The notes under the pieces: generated by a model
Seen by the model: only the letters and a program-made list of their open reading frames with translations
Database searches by the model: none
What the model was told of the DNA's origin: nothing
Source: Mesocentrotus franciscanus
Taxonomy: Eukaryota > Echinodermata > Echinoidea > Camarodonta > Strongylocentrotidae
Assembly (NCBI GenBank): GCA_037976565.1
Contig: CP137683.1
Coordinates: 549,600-613,599, forward strand
DNA: 64,000 nucleotides
Direction: 5' to 3'
Made by a program: the position numbers and the translations under genes
Shown: piece after piece, positions 30,243-42,133 of the stretch
Layout: each line of letters opens with the position of its first letter
Position numbering within the stretch: the first letter of the stretch is position 1

Positions 30243-31654
30243 GTCAAATTTATATAACTCTTACTACATCATGTACATGCTGTCCTGTATGTACTTTATC
30301 TTCATTACGCATTTGTAAATTTAATTTTATACATTTTCTGTATTATCAGATCAAAAAATTGAAATCAATCACACTAGTATACACAAATTGTACTATAAGA
30401 AAAGACTATGCTATCAAATGGGTATCAACGAACAATACCTAGCAGTATGCACATTAAATTTAAAGCTGTATTATTTTTGTCTTAATTTTAATAGAGACAG
30501 CATTTTACTCTATTATACTGATAATGGCACGCCATATTGACTTTTGGAGCAGGTGGTTGTTTCAGGCTGTCTCTTAGATCATGGAATGGATCTTTGTCAA
30601 TTAATCTGCCTATATTGACCAAGCAACCAAACTAATGGCTAATAATTACCGAGTAGTCAGGTAAAACACACAAACAAACCAAGAATGTAAAAAAAACATA
30701 TTCGTCTAGGTGATTTTACTCCAACTTATAAAACTACATTTTCATCTACTATACAACTAACACATTAAATGATAACACTAAAATATCTCCGATACAATAT
30801 GATATTACGTATTTAACCACACATATATAAATTATTGAAGAACATGTGAATTCATGCTAGGGAAAAACATAATAAGACAACTTTCCAAAACGTAAGCAAT
30901 TACGCTTGATTACATTTACAATAAAAAATGACCAAATACCTAACACCTCAAATATAATAACTATTTTATAATACAGGGAAGTATATTTCATGCATGAACA
31001 AAATTGAAAGTAACGCCGTTTCCTGGGTATCATCAATCGTGGAATAAACAAACATACAGTCCAGATAGAATTCAAACTTTAGCACAAGAAATCTATTTTT
31101 CTAATAAATTATTTGTGATAACTCTTAACAGTATATCGGAACAAATAAACAAAAAATGAAAATAAAACATAACCATTTCTACAAGCGATTTTACTCCTAC
31201 TTGTAAAACTTCCATTTCTGTATCTACATCGAAATTCATACATACAATGATAACACACGATTTATTTTTAAGTTACAGAAGCGTTTTACACTATATACAG
31301 CATATAGTTGTATAGTTCGGGCTGAACATATGACATACAATAATAATTTTAAAAACCTTTATTTGGAATGGGTGGTTGTTTCAGATTGTCTCCTTTATAC
31401 ATATTTTGATCGTGAAATGGGCATTTTTTAAAATTAATCTGCGTTTTGTTTAAAACCAAGAGTGTAAATAAAACTATTGTGACGTATAGGTCAATGCGAA
31501 GCACGTATAAGTGCAACAACGGGCAACCAGAAATCGAAGCAGCTCGCAATATACACTGTATATACCTCTGCAATGATGGTTGTCCCATCGCCAGAGTAGT
31601 CGGTAATTATTATAATCAACTCAGGGGCAATTTCAATGCCCTATGGTATGTCGG

Positions 31655-31802
31655 CAGGGCCGTAGCCAAAGTTTGATGTTTGGGGGCACATACATGTAAT
31701 TGATCGACGTCCTGGGAGGGGTCTATGAGGAGGTGTGTGTGATCATGGATTTTTTTTTTTTGGGGGCACGTGCCCCTCCAACCTCCCCTGGCTACGGGCC
31801 TG
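31655..31802. mobile_element. hAT-type MITE, only in duplication copy A
   Basis: TATGTCGG at 31647-31654 and 31803-31810 flank ends CAGGGCCGTAGCC and complement of GGCTACGGGCCTG. Copy B (about 44783-44795) is empty. Confidence 0.92.
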
Positions 31803-33296
31803 TATGTCGGATCCCATATTAATCATGTTCGGATTAAGTTACACATCGAGGTAATGTTCACCCTTTTCAAAAAGTGATGGACAAAGCTAATGAAATTGCC
31901 TTCCGTTGATTCTCGAAAGTCTTTGTGATAGAATAAACCAATACTAAAATGGAATTAACACAAGGTACTCATGCCCATGAGACCAATCAGGTATTTACAT
32001 ATTAACAACTATATTTATGAATAGCGTGTTTGTGGCAGATGATTGAATATACAAAGCAAAAACACGCTTTTTATTCAATAACGGTTCAAATATTTAAACA
32101 TTGATTTCATTTTCACGACACAGGTTACAAGGAAGCACATCGTCTCCTTGTCAAAAGACTATTGTTAACATGGATCATTGAATCGGGAATTCAAAGCACC
32201 TGAATGCAAATAAATGTATATATTGTTAAAGTTCTATTACGTATCCTTTGTAACGTTTTCACGAAATTTCATGAATGTTTCCGTCGATACAATTTCAAAC
32301 AGCTTAACTTTTAAAAGATTATCACATGACATAAATGAAATTGAAAAGAAAACTAAACACGAGTTGCCAAAGTATGTACAAGAAAGGGTAACTACAACCA
32401 AAAATAAACCATCATGCATGCTATCTTTCCTTCAAGAAATCAGGATAAAACTGTTGTACACTATTCTTAATGTGTAGATTACTATATTCTAATTTTATTA
32501 CATTTCATGCATGAAAGTCTCTCCCTATGCACTGAGCCTAGAATACTTCTTAAGTCCTCATCGGGAAAAAGTTAAATTCGCTGATAGTAATCCAGGCGAT
32601 CAATACTTGTGGTCTATTCACAAATTCTTTCATCAAACAGCTATTATTCACGCTGATTATAGGTGGGGTCACACTGTTTAGCGAATGTTCCAAGAAATTT
32701 GACTCCTCGAATATTGACTCCAGGAATTTCTGCCAGTTTGAACAAACAAAAAACTGATATCATACTAACAAAAAATCCTCATGAATATTCATATTAATTT
32801 GTGAGAAATTATATTCCTGCCATAATTACTCCAGGGCCCTGTTACATAGTTAATTACGATCAATTGTCCCTCCCCAAAATTAATGCTATCTCCCTCAACC
32901 AATCGTATGTTTTTTTTACAATTACAGCGAGACACAATAAATCTTTACATTTGATTTTAAGTATATTTTAATGCTTAATTCAGGGCCTTTCGCCAGTCTG
33001 ACTGCAAACTTTGGGGAGGAGTTTGTCATGTGAATTGCTACAAGAGTAAATCCGGGGGCGCACGGTTCGTTGACACTCTTCGGGTACATTTGAAACTGTA
33101 ATGTGAACGTAATATTGTTACTCTGCGAATATTCCTAAATTTTCTAAGATATTTTGTTTATTCATTTCAATTATTATCTTCACAGTTCTCTCAATTGGGA
33201 TCGTCCTCAACGTATTGAGCCAGGATTTGGGCACTCAAATTCTGCCCAGAGATTTCGTTGTCCCCGATACCCTCGGAATAAACTATTTTCGCAATG

Positions 33297-33513
33297 TAAT
33301 CAAATTTAATGCACAAATCTTTTTTAATGCCTTGTTACAAATTATTTCATTCACCTGTTACCAATAATTGTATTACAAGCCATGCTTGTCCTACCTAACA
33401 ACACGTAATGTATGCAATGCGTATTCTGACTATTGAAATAAAACAAGTAACAGGTGAATGAAATCATTTGTAACAAGGCACTTAAAACATGTGTGCATTA
33501 ATAAGTTTGATTA
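33297..33513. mobile_element. Foldback MITE, duplication copy A
   Basis: Inverted arms of about 62 bp: TAATCAAATTTAATGCACA...TGCCTTGTTACAAATTATTT and its complement. Present in both duplication copies, so older than the duplication. Confidence 0.85.
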
Positions 33514-34302
33514 CATTAGGAAAATGGCCTATTAAATGCACATGGACCGGTATACAAGCCTCAAGGGCCGGTCTTATGCTATCAACCCCTCAACATCTTC
33601 AGTGGCTAAGTCTCTCCATATGCACTGAGCCTAGAAATACTTCTTAAAGACCCTGTCCGAAGTGAAAATGAAATAGATGAATTATATATCAAAGTAAAGC
33701 TGACAAGCCATAGATTACAACAATACCAATTATATGCTACTTTAGTGCCTGTCAGACGAGTAACAGCTCTCTGAAAACTCGAAATCTGAAGCTGTGAAAA
33801 TTGGGAGTTGTTGACCTAAAAACTAGCTATCGAATTGATGACATCACCGTATGTGGAGTACGCATATTCACAATGACTTTGCATTAATTAAGCACGGCTC
33901 ATCGCCTCAGCTATATAGGCGAGTACATATGGTGTCGTCACTGAGACTGCGACAAATTTGACCCCTGTTGACCTGTAATTTGAAGAGGTGCGGACAAAAA
34001 GTTTTAATTCGCTTTTGTGCAATACTGAAAGGGAAAATATTTTGAATTCCTTTATATTTGTATTCTATGTTCATTTCAGCTTTCCATTGATAAAAAGTTG
34101 TATTTTCATCGGATAGGGTCTTTAAGTCCTTCCCTCACCGAGTTACATTTTCTTTAACCCATTCGTAATATCAACCAATAATTAAGATACGGATAGTAAA
34201 AATGAAGAGTTTGAATGAGACGGACATAGAAGGGGAATATGAAGAATTATTGCTGACTGTATATTCTTATGAATCAACATTTTCTTCAATCATTTTTCTC
34301 AC

Positions 34303-34308
34303 TTTATT
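34303..34308 (-). promoter_or_regulatory. Candidate polyadenylation signal of the B-box gene
   Basis: AATAAA on the minus strand, about 100 nt past the stop. The same hexamer is kept in the downstream duplicate near 46805. Confidence 0.45.
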
Positions 34309-34406
34309 GGGATTTTTATGGGGATAGTCAAATTATAAAATTCATGTAGTATTCTTCCACAAAAACAGTGCTCGAACCCAAATGTACAGATCTCTTCATG
34401 ATTGGT

Positions 34407-36224
34407 TTAGAGGCTGAATAGCTTTTTAAATACGAGGATGTTGTCTCTATCGCTAGCAATCATCTTCCCGGATGACGTCATGATCACTCGAGAAGAAAGA
34501 AGGTGGTTCCTTCTTTTATTTCCCTCAAACAGTCTTGCTGATAGAGGGAATGATGCTACTTTTCTCTTCTTTATATCACCCTTACACATCACCTGATCAA
34601 TCACACACGATTTGAAACCCTCATCTGATGTCACGACGTAGAGGTCATCTGTCTTAGGATCAACGCATACATTCAGGATGACATCATTGTGGGGGATTTC
34701 CCTTTGAGCACCCTCTCTGTCAATGATGAGCAGTCTGCGATCTGCTTGTGAGAGTTGAGCGATGATGTGACCTGATGACAGCATATCACGCATCCAAATC
34801 TTCTCTTTACACGTGATGGTATTGATAATCCTACCATCACCTGGGTTGATGACGTATATCTTTGACTGACCCTGCTCAGCAGCGATGATCATCCCATCCT
34901 TGTCAGCTGCAACATCCACCCGTGTGATACCAACCGTCGTGTTTCTTGGTAGAGTTACGTCATTAATGAGCTTCCACTCTCCGTCAAACAAACTGATGCA
35001 TCTAGCTGTGAAACTGTCTCCTGTACAGCCAGTATACACTTTACCGCATACTACCTTGTAATCATTCAGCACTGCACAGCACCGAACCCATGCTGTATCA
35101 CTACCTTCTATCACTCTCTGAGTATGTTTAGTGTTGATATTTAACATGTATGCATGTGCACCAACTATATCTGTGATGATAACATTCCATTTATCTATGC
35201 ACCCTACAATGACCGGGTATGAGATTTCATCTCTGACATTGATTGTGTCAATGAGTTTCCACTCCCCATCATACCAATCAATCCTCCCATCGTACATCAT
35301 CTCCCTCCCAGCACCCTTCACAAACCTCACACCTGATACAACACGATTCATTTCTTTTACCTCATCCTCATCCAGTGGCATTTTTAGTTCATCACTAACT
35401 GATGTATTCACACGGTGCCCGTCTTTGACAACATTTTGATCGTCTACGAGTACTGTGTCAAGTGTCTGGTTTGCATTCTCTGTAGTTTTTGTGTCATCTT
35501 GCCATGATTTCTCCAACTCTCCAATCTTTCTCTCGATCTCTTGAGCGATGTTCTGAATGTCAGCATAGAGATCGCGATGTTTCTTATGTATTGGTTCTTG
35601 TCTATTCTCTGCATTTGTGTTGTTTTCATCATGTCGCTTCTTTCTCTCCTCATTGTTCTTTCGAATCGTATCATGCATCTTTTGAATCTCTTCTTCGAGT
35701 TTTTGGTTTTTCCCATCAATCTCCTGGTCGATTTTTGCAGCATCCTCCTGTTCCTTGACTTTGTCTCTTGCAATCGCCTTTTCGATTACGGAATCAACCT
35801 CATCTTTGATACTTTGCAAATGTTCGTCGGCGGATTGTCTACACTGACTAATGTGCTTTCCATGGACTCGACATAACTGTAACTTCTCCATCGCCTTTTC
35901 CTTCAGAATGTTGAGCTTTGCTTTATTGTCCATGATTGCATCCTCTATATCCTGTCGCACGCAAGGCTTTTCAGGATGATCTATCATAGCGCATGAAACA
36001 CATAAAGCTACGCCATGTGTTTTACAATACAAATCTATGTGTTTATCATGTTTCTCACAATACAGATCAGGCCCACCCTTTCTTGGCCTTCCGCTGCATT
36101 CCTTTTTGCAGGCGCAGTCATGGCAGAGCTTCTTCTTCTCCTTCACATAGAAAGTCAGATCTGTATTCGCCTTACACTCGTCTCCTTCACAGACGCCCTC
36201 TACGGAGCTGAATTCAGAAGCCAT
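34407..36224 (-). CDS. RING-less B-box / coiled-coil / beta-propeller-like (TRIM-like) protein
   Basis: Intact 605-aa coding exon. The start at 36224 (MASEFSSVEG) is preferred because TTATTTCTACAG/G lies 18 nt upstream (exon edge 36242), so an earlier in-frame Met at 36263 would be intronic. Order: a B-box1-like Cys cluster (C12, C17, C34, C37, C39, C43); a typical B-box2 with C56, H59, C67, H70, C75, C78, H83; a long charged Lys/Glu coiled coil, about 92-260; then about 300 residues with repeats such as YDGEWKLIDTINV and FDGEWKLINDVTL, suggestive of an NHL-like propeller. There is no RING, so E3 activity is not predicted from sequence. TRIM-like genes of this shape are expanded in echinoderms. 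An innate-immune or scaffold role is inference. A broken copy of its 3' end lies at 46910-47252. Confidence 0.88.
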   Translation of the reverse strand: MASEFSSVEGVCEGDECKANTDLTFYVKEKKKLCHDCACKKECSGRPRKGGPDLYCEKHDKHIDLYCKTHGVALCVSCAMIDHPEKPCVRQDIEDAIMDNKAKLNILKEKAMEKLQLCRVHGKHISQCRQSADEHLQSIKDEVDSVIEKAIARDKVKEQEDAAKIDQEIDGKNQKLEEEIQKMHDTIRKNNEERKKRHDENNTNAENRQEPIHKKHRDLYADIQNIAQEIERKIGELEKSWQDDTKTTENANQTLDTVLVDDQNVVKDGHRVNTSVSDELKMPLDEDEVKEMNRVVSGVRFVKGAGREMMYDGRIDWYDGEWKLIDTINVRDEISYPVIVGCIDKWNVIITDIVGAHAYMLNINTKHTQRVIEGSDTAWVRCCAVLNDYKVVCGKVYTGCTGDSFTARCISLFDGEWKLINDVTLPRNTTVGITRVDVAADKDGMIIAAEQGQSKIYVINPGDGRIINTITCKEKIWMRDMLSSGHIIAQLSQADRRLLIIDREGAQREIPHNDVILNVCVDPKTDDLYVVTSDEGFKSCVIDQVMCKGDIKKRKVASFPLSARLFEGNKRRNHLLSSRVIMTSSGKMIASDRDNILVFKKLFSL

Positions 36225-36264
36225 GCTGATCAGGGTATTGACCTGTAGAAATAAGTTAACCAAG

Positions 36265-37420
36265 AAAACTTGTTTACTTCAAGAAAGTAGAAGGGAAAGA
36301 AGAAGTAGAGGAAAAATAAGGAGAAGAAGAAAGAAGAGCAAAGAGAGAAAAAGAAAGATAAAGAGGGGGTATATTACAAACGTATCACACGTTTATCAGT
36401 AGTATTTCATATCGAATTGTAATCACTTTACAATTAAATAGAAAGAGGGTGTTATTAATCATCCCCCTTTTGTCAAACGATCGAGGTATGATAACCATCA
36501 TATTTGCAAGGCTTGAAGGAAGACCCAGAAAAGTTCTGCCCCTTGGGTAAATAAAAATTCATCATAGTACACCGTTTTAAAGATGTCCGCATTGTCTTAA
36601 AAAACTCCCCTTAGAAATTTCGCTGTTACGTCACAACACAGTACATCAAGAATTTATGCGCGCAGTTACCGGTTACACATAACACGCCATGCTTACGAAA
36701 AACATGCAGCGTCTACCTAGGCCTATAGATGAATAGGCACAATTTCGCAACACGCTTAGGGTAAATGGTTCTAAATGGGTTCTTGGCATTTCACAGAGGT
36801 TCTAAACAGTACCATACTCATTCTAGGGACCTACTAAGGTTATGTGAGTATCAAGAAAAGTTCATTAAAGCATGCAAACAGTTCGTGGTTGCTCAGTGGT
36901 TCTTTTAAGAACCCCAATATGGAGAACGGGATTTTGGGGGTATCTATTAATACGTAAAATGAAATTGATAAACTCGTGCAAATAAATGATGGACAAATAT
37001 TTTTGTATACCCTGGTCTAGGGGAAAAATTGTCATTCAAAATTGATTTCTTTGTTTCTAAATGATTCTTTCAGAATAAAAGCGAATATTACTTTAAAGTA
37101 TTAGGTTAATCCCTGCCGTGCGTTGATATTGAGGAAAGTCGGTGATAAATTCCCCTTAAGAATATTATCCCAAAAGTTTCACTGGAAAACCGTCTAGGGG
37201 TTCCTAATGTAGGAAAAGTTTTTGAATCGTTAAAGGTTCTACTTCGCAACATTTTCGTTAACAGTGAAGTGACTCTCACGAAGCAATACAAACTTCTTGT
37301 TTCAATATTTAACGAGTAAGCAAAAGTATTTGATACCTTTTAACAATGAAAATATCATTTCGGTATGAAAATATACAACATGAAAATACTTTATAATACA
37401 TAATTATAATTGATTACAGT
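36265..37420. other. Upstream of the B-box gene; probable 5' intron or promoter
   Basis: The acceptor at 36242 implies at least one upstream non-coding exon, which cannot be located. No coding signal. Confidence 0.4.
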
Positions 37421-37434
37421 CAAATAGAACACCT

Positions 37435-37876
37435 TCTAACAACTATGACATATGGATCAGAAACATGGTCATTGACAAAGGATCTAGAACAGAAGCTTGT
37501 GACTACTCAACGAGCCATGGAGAGAAAGATGTCGCATTTATCTCTGCGAGACAAAATCAATCACAAAGTCATACGCCAGAAAACAAAGGTTAAAGACATC
37601 ATGGAGAAAGTCAGAGAATCAAAGTGGAGATGGGCTGGGCATGTAGCAAGACTTCAGGACAATAGATGGACAAATCGTTTAACAGAATGGCAACCAAGAA
37701 CGGGAAAGAGAAGAAGAGGAAGGCAGAAGAGAAGATGGAGAGATGACCTAACATCATACATGGGAACGGCCACTTGGACTAGGACAGCCAAAGAAAGAAG
37801 AGAATGGAAATGTTATGAGGAGGGCTTTGTCCAACGTCTGGATGAACTATAGCCTGATAGATAGATAGATAGATAG
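37435..37876 (+). mobile_element. RTE-type LINE, 5'-truncated, 13-bp target duplication
   Basis: AAATAGAACACCT at 37422-37434 and 37877-37889 flanks a fragment coding for the C-terminus of an endonuclease/reverse transcriptase polyprotein: TYGSETWSL, RWAGHVARL, RGRQKRRWRDDL, then a stop and a (GATA)n tail. The reading frame 37445-37852 is undamaged, so the insertion is young. Confidence 0.93.
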
Positions 37877-37943
37877 AAATAGAACACCTCGCTGCCTAGA
37901 TATGGGGGTGATGGCTGTCTAAATTTGAAGTGACAGCTGCCCT

Positions 37944-37982
<39 letters not shown>
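37944..37982. repeat. (AT)n microsatellite
   Basis: About 38 bp of TATATA. Confidence 0.95.
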
Positions 37983-37986
<4 letters not shown>

Positions 37987-37989
37987 TGC

Positions 37990-39105
37990 GAGAATCCGTG
38001 CTAAAATATATGGATGGTCGTAAGCTCAGCTGCTTTTCCACAGATGACAAGGTCCGGATACAACACTGTTTATAAGTTACAAGGCAATTCGACCCCCCAC
38101 CCCACATGTCACCCCCAGGACAAAGGAATTAGTTTTTTATCCCGGCAAGACATGCAATCTATTTTTTTTTTATTTTTTTATACCGAGTTATAATTTCCCC
38201 TATTATAGTCAATTGGCATTAATTTATTTCGTCTTTGATCCCCCCCCAAAAAAAAATCAAAAAAAAATCGCCAAATCACAAATCTAGAATAATGATTAAA
38301 AAATGAAAATGAGATAACTATAGACTAAGATAAAATGCAACACATGATCAATTCAATTCATAAAAACAATGCGATGCATAAAGATTGAAACGAAATGAAC
38401 AATTTTTTCAGTCCAACATGACAAATAATATTTTGCACAAAATTAACCTTCCTCTAAATTTCCTCTTAACTTCCTTTGTTTGATCATTAAAACGAATGTA
38501 TATAATGTAGTTTAAAATATTATTCAAATAGACGAAAGAAGCGATTGTCAAAAAGTTGTTTATTTTCTTCGTAATTAATGGGATGTGTGTGTTATTCTTG
38601 TTGAGGCCATCAGACGTTAGATAAAAAAAAAACTTTTAAATATAGTATTTCATTGTTAAACCAGTTTTTGCATTGTTGTGTTGATTATGTGCAACCATAT
38701 CCACGTGTTCCAACACATCATCCTATGTACTAACACATCAATATCGGATGAAATGTATCAGTCAGTGTAACATAATGACACCGTGTATAGCCAATAATAC
38801 TCACAGTCTTTGAGAGATGGAGCCAGCGGATTAACGTTTAGTTCAAAGTATATATTTTGTTCTTGATCATGAGACACATCAAATAAAACAAGCTGCAACG
38901 TTGTCAGTAGATAGACGCATACGCCGTTCCGAGTTATTAATATGAAAATGGAGTTCGTGAAAAAAGCACGTAGGTCTATAGCCCCAAATTCAAGTTCAAA
39001 GTCTTTATTTGTTCGCGATCATGTGCCTTATTTGCTCATATTGACATTCACAATTATGAAAATATAGCAAGAAAATGCAATGTTGAGCTGATAACGTTTC
39101 GGTGA
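37990..39105. other. Spacer between duplication copies, nothing recognised
   Basis: AT-rich, no supported frame or element. Confidence 0.45.
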
Positions 39106-39998
39106 CGACGATGACGTGACGAGGGAGGGATGGAGGGAGAGAAAGAGAGAGAAAGAGAGATGGAGAGAGAGAGAGAGAGAGGGAGAGAGAGAGAGAATGA
39201 GGGATAATTAGATTGAGGAGAGAGTGAGAGAAAGATTGAAAGAGATAGAGAGAGAGGGGAACAAAAAGAGGAGAATGAGAGAAGGAAATAAAAAGAAAAA
39301 GGGAGAGCTAGAGAGGAAGAAGACAGAGGAAGAACAATTCCTAGAAAAATGTGTACAGGCATACTGGTATGTTAAAGACATGTAAGAATAGAAATAGAAA
39401 GAGAGAGGTATACGTTATGATATTTAAATGAATTTTGTGACACACGAAATAACGAGTCTGTCAGGATCTGCTCGAGAGGTGATGGGTATTTTTTATTTAG
39501 AAAGAAAACTGAGACATGCGAGAAATAAACACAGTGGATTAGAGAAATAGTCCAAATCATAAATAACGATTCTTTGTTTTGATCAACATTTCATCACATT
39601 TAAAACCATTGCATGAAAACAAGTTAGGATGCAAGCTGAAACAAGTTAAATTCAATTCAATTCAATTCAATTCAAATTAAGGGAAGCATTAAAGAAAAAA
39701 ACTCAAACGTGATCAAATGAGAGCAAGCGATGAATTGAATTTTCTTGTGTAATATCACATCTGTTCAACGAGTTCTAGCAAAGTCGATACTTTTTTTTAA
39801 AGAAAAGAAAGTCATGCGTTCAGGAAATATTTTATATCCGCCACCACTCCGATAATTTTGTTTGCAAAATTAAACACTACCAGCTGATAAGATACATATT
39901 CTACAAATACAGTTTTCATATTCTGCTTACAAAGTTGTACTGTCTTTCTACATGTACTTTCTTTAAATGTTAAATCTGAATAAAAATATAAATGCTTG

Positions 39999-41578
39999 AT
40001 TGATTGATATTGATCTTTATTTCATTCATCATAAAAACATCATAACAAACATATAAAATACAACAACAACACAAATAATATGTGACTGTGGAGACAGCTA
40101 GGAAATCCGAAGGCTTTATCGGTGCTGCCACCGAAACAGTAATACAATATAATATTGTTGTTTAAAAAGGTGATTAAAAAAAGGGGAAAAAAAGGGGGAA
40201 AAAACCGTAAACAGAATCAATCTTTATTTATATTGTTGGCTTAAAATTTATTTATATCTCCTTTTAAAAACCTTAATTGATGGACTAGATTTTATATCAT
40301 GAGGTATATTATTCCACAATTGTGGCCCTTTAAAAAAAAAAAAAATTTAAGTTATATTTAGTCTTATTTTTTTATATAAATGAAAATTAGAAGAACTTCG
40401 AGTATTATATGAATGCAATGCAGAATTGCTGGAAATACTAATTGGTATGAAATTATTAAAACATAAATACATAAATATTGCAAAACTATAATTACAAAGA
40501 TCTAAGACATTCAAAAGTTTTAATTTTAGAAATAAAGGTTTAGTACTTTAGTATGAGCAAGATAATCGGCATGTAAGACTAATCGAATAGCTCATTTTGC
40601 AAGCATACTAGTCTACTTATTGCATGATCAGTTGAGGATTCCCAGGCAAGGTTACAATAATTTAAATAAGGTGATATAATGGCATTATAAATCATAATCA
40701 AAATATTTGAAGGAAAATGTTTGATTTTATTCAAAATACCTGTACCTTTAGTATTGTTCGTGCAGATGACATCAATGTGTTCCTTCCAAGATAATTTACT
40801 GTCAATTGTTACACCTAAAAATTTCAAGGAACTACAACGATTAATTTCATTGTTATTTAAAGAAACAACCAACGTATCCCAATCGATAAACATATTAGTA
40901 AAGATCATATAGTGAGTCTTTCTAGTATGAGAGATCAACCATAAATTTATTTTCAATAATTCATCATTAAACTCAAGAATCAAATTATCAATATTGTTAT
41001 CGGATAAAAAAGACACTGGTATCATCGGCATATAAAATATATTCCGACTTTTGAGATGATGCACAAATATCGTTCATATAAATGAGAAATAAAAGTGGAC
41101 CAAGGATGGATCCTTGGGGTACTCCACATCCTACAGCATTCAAATAAGACTCATTACCATTGACAACTACATATTGTTTACGATTAGTTAAATAATTTTA
41201 AAATAAATCTAAAAGAATACCACGAACACCATAATTTTCTAATTTATGAAACAGACTTGAATGGTCTAGAGTATCAAAAGCTTTACTCAAATCAAGAAAC
41301 AAACCAATTAAATTTTCTTTTTATCAAGAGCATTAGTAACTTTATAAATCAGATCAACAATAGCAGAGGATGAAGACGGAATCCATACTGGCTTTCTGTT
41401 AATATATTGCACTGATCAACAAATTTTAATTCACTAAAAAAAATATATATATGTATTTCAGCAGTGGAGATTGGTTAAAGATATCCCTATAGCATCTTGT
41501 TATAACACCAAAGAGTTTCAGGTGAATTCCATATTTTTACCAACAATTTGTAATACCTTTAAAAAAAAATTTCTTCAA
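39999..41578 (-). mobile_element. CR1/Jockey-like LINE, 5'-truncated and decayed
   Basis: AAATGCTTG at 39990-39998 and 41579-41587 is a plausible 9-bp target duplication; copy A lacks the insertion (near 29888-29900). On the minus strand, reverse transcriptase blocks occur in order: [15 protein letters not shown] (about 41285-41240), GVPQGSILGPLLFLIYMNDI (about 41130-41070), YADDTSVF (about 41036-41013), then GVTIDSKLSWKEHI. Frameshifts separate them (for instance just after YADD). The 3' tail is (AATC)n at the left edge. Confidence 0.9.
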
Positions 41579-41752
41579 AAATGCTTGCCTACAAGACAAA
41601 CTAAAAATATAACTGTACCCTCAATCAGTGATGTAAATAAAAGTACTTCAGTTTTACATATTGTATATACATGATGCGGAATATTATCATATTGGATCAA
41701 ACAATAATATATACATTATAATGAAAGGAAAGTTGAGTTATAATTATCAATT

Positions 41753-41895
41753 ACAATAATAATGATAATGATAATAATGTTACTGATAATGATAATGATA
41801 ATAATGATAACAATAATAATAACTATAATGCTTATGATAATAACGATAATAATAATAATAATACTACTACTAATAATAATGATCATAATAATAAA
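41753..41895 (+). repeat. AAT/ATG trinucleotide-rich tract, copy B
   Basis: Counterpart of 30076-30242. Confidence 0.93.
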
Positions 41896-42133
41896 AGTCA
41901 AATTTATAACGCTTAATACAGTATAACGTATAACGCTTAATACAGCATGTACATGCTGTCCTGTATGTACTTTATCTTCGTTACGCATTTGTAAATTTAA
42001 TTTTATGCATTTTCTGTATTATCAGATCAAACAATTGAAATCAAACACTAATATACACAAATCGTCCTATAAGAAAAGGCTATACTATCAAATGGGTATT
42101 AATATACAGTATATCAAGCAGTATGTACATTAA

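Larger units (their letters stand above)
28960..34752. repeat. Segmental duplication, copy A
   Basis: Collinear with 39110-47252. Shared landmarks in order: AAGAACAATTTCTAGAAAA (29241), CGAGTCTGTCAGGA (29346), the AAT/ATG microsatellite (30070), GGTGGTTGTTTCAGGCTGTC (30551), TCCAGATAGAATTCAAACTT (31060), CTCCAGGAATT (32718), CAGGTGAATGAAATCATTTG (33451) and the 3' end of the B-box gene. Divergence is moderate. Confidence 0.93.

Noticed and set aside
30011..30247. Poly-Ile frames here and at 41716-41988
   Set aside because: Translation of the AAT/ATG microsatellite in both duplication copies.
32214..32477. Frame of 87 codons in duplication copy A as a small gene
   Set aside because: The homologous stretch in copy B (about 45170-45420) is broken by indels and there is no selection signature, so it is not conserved as coding.
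35131..36248. Plus-strand frames over the B-box gene
   Set aside because: Antisense shadows of the 605-aa minus-strand gene.
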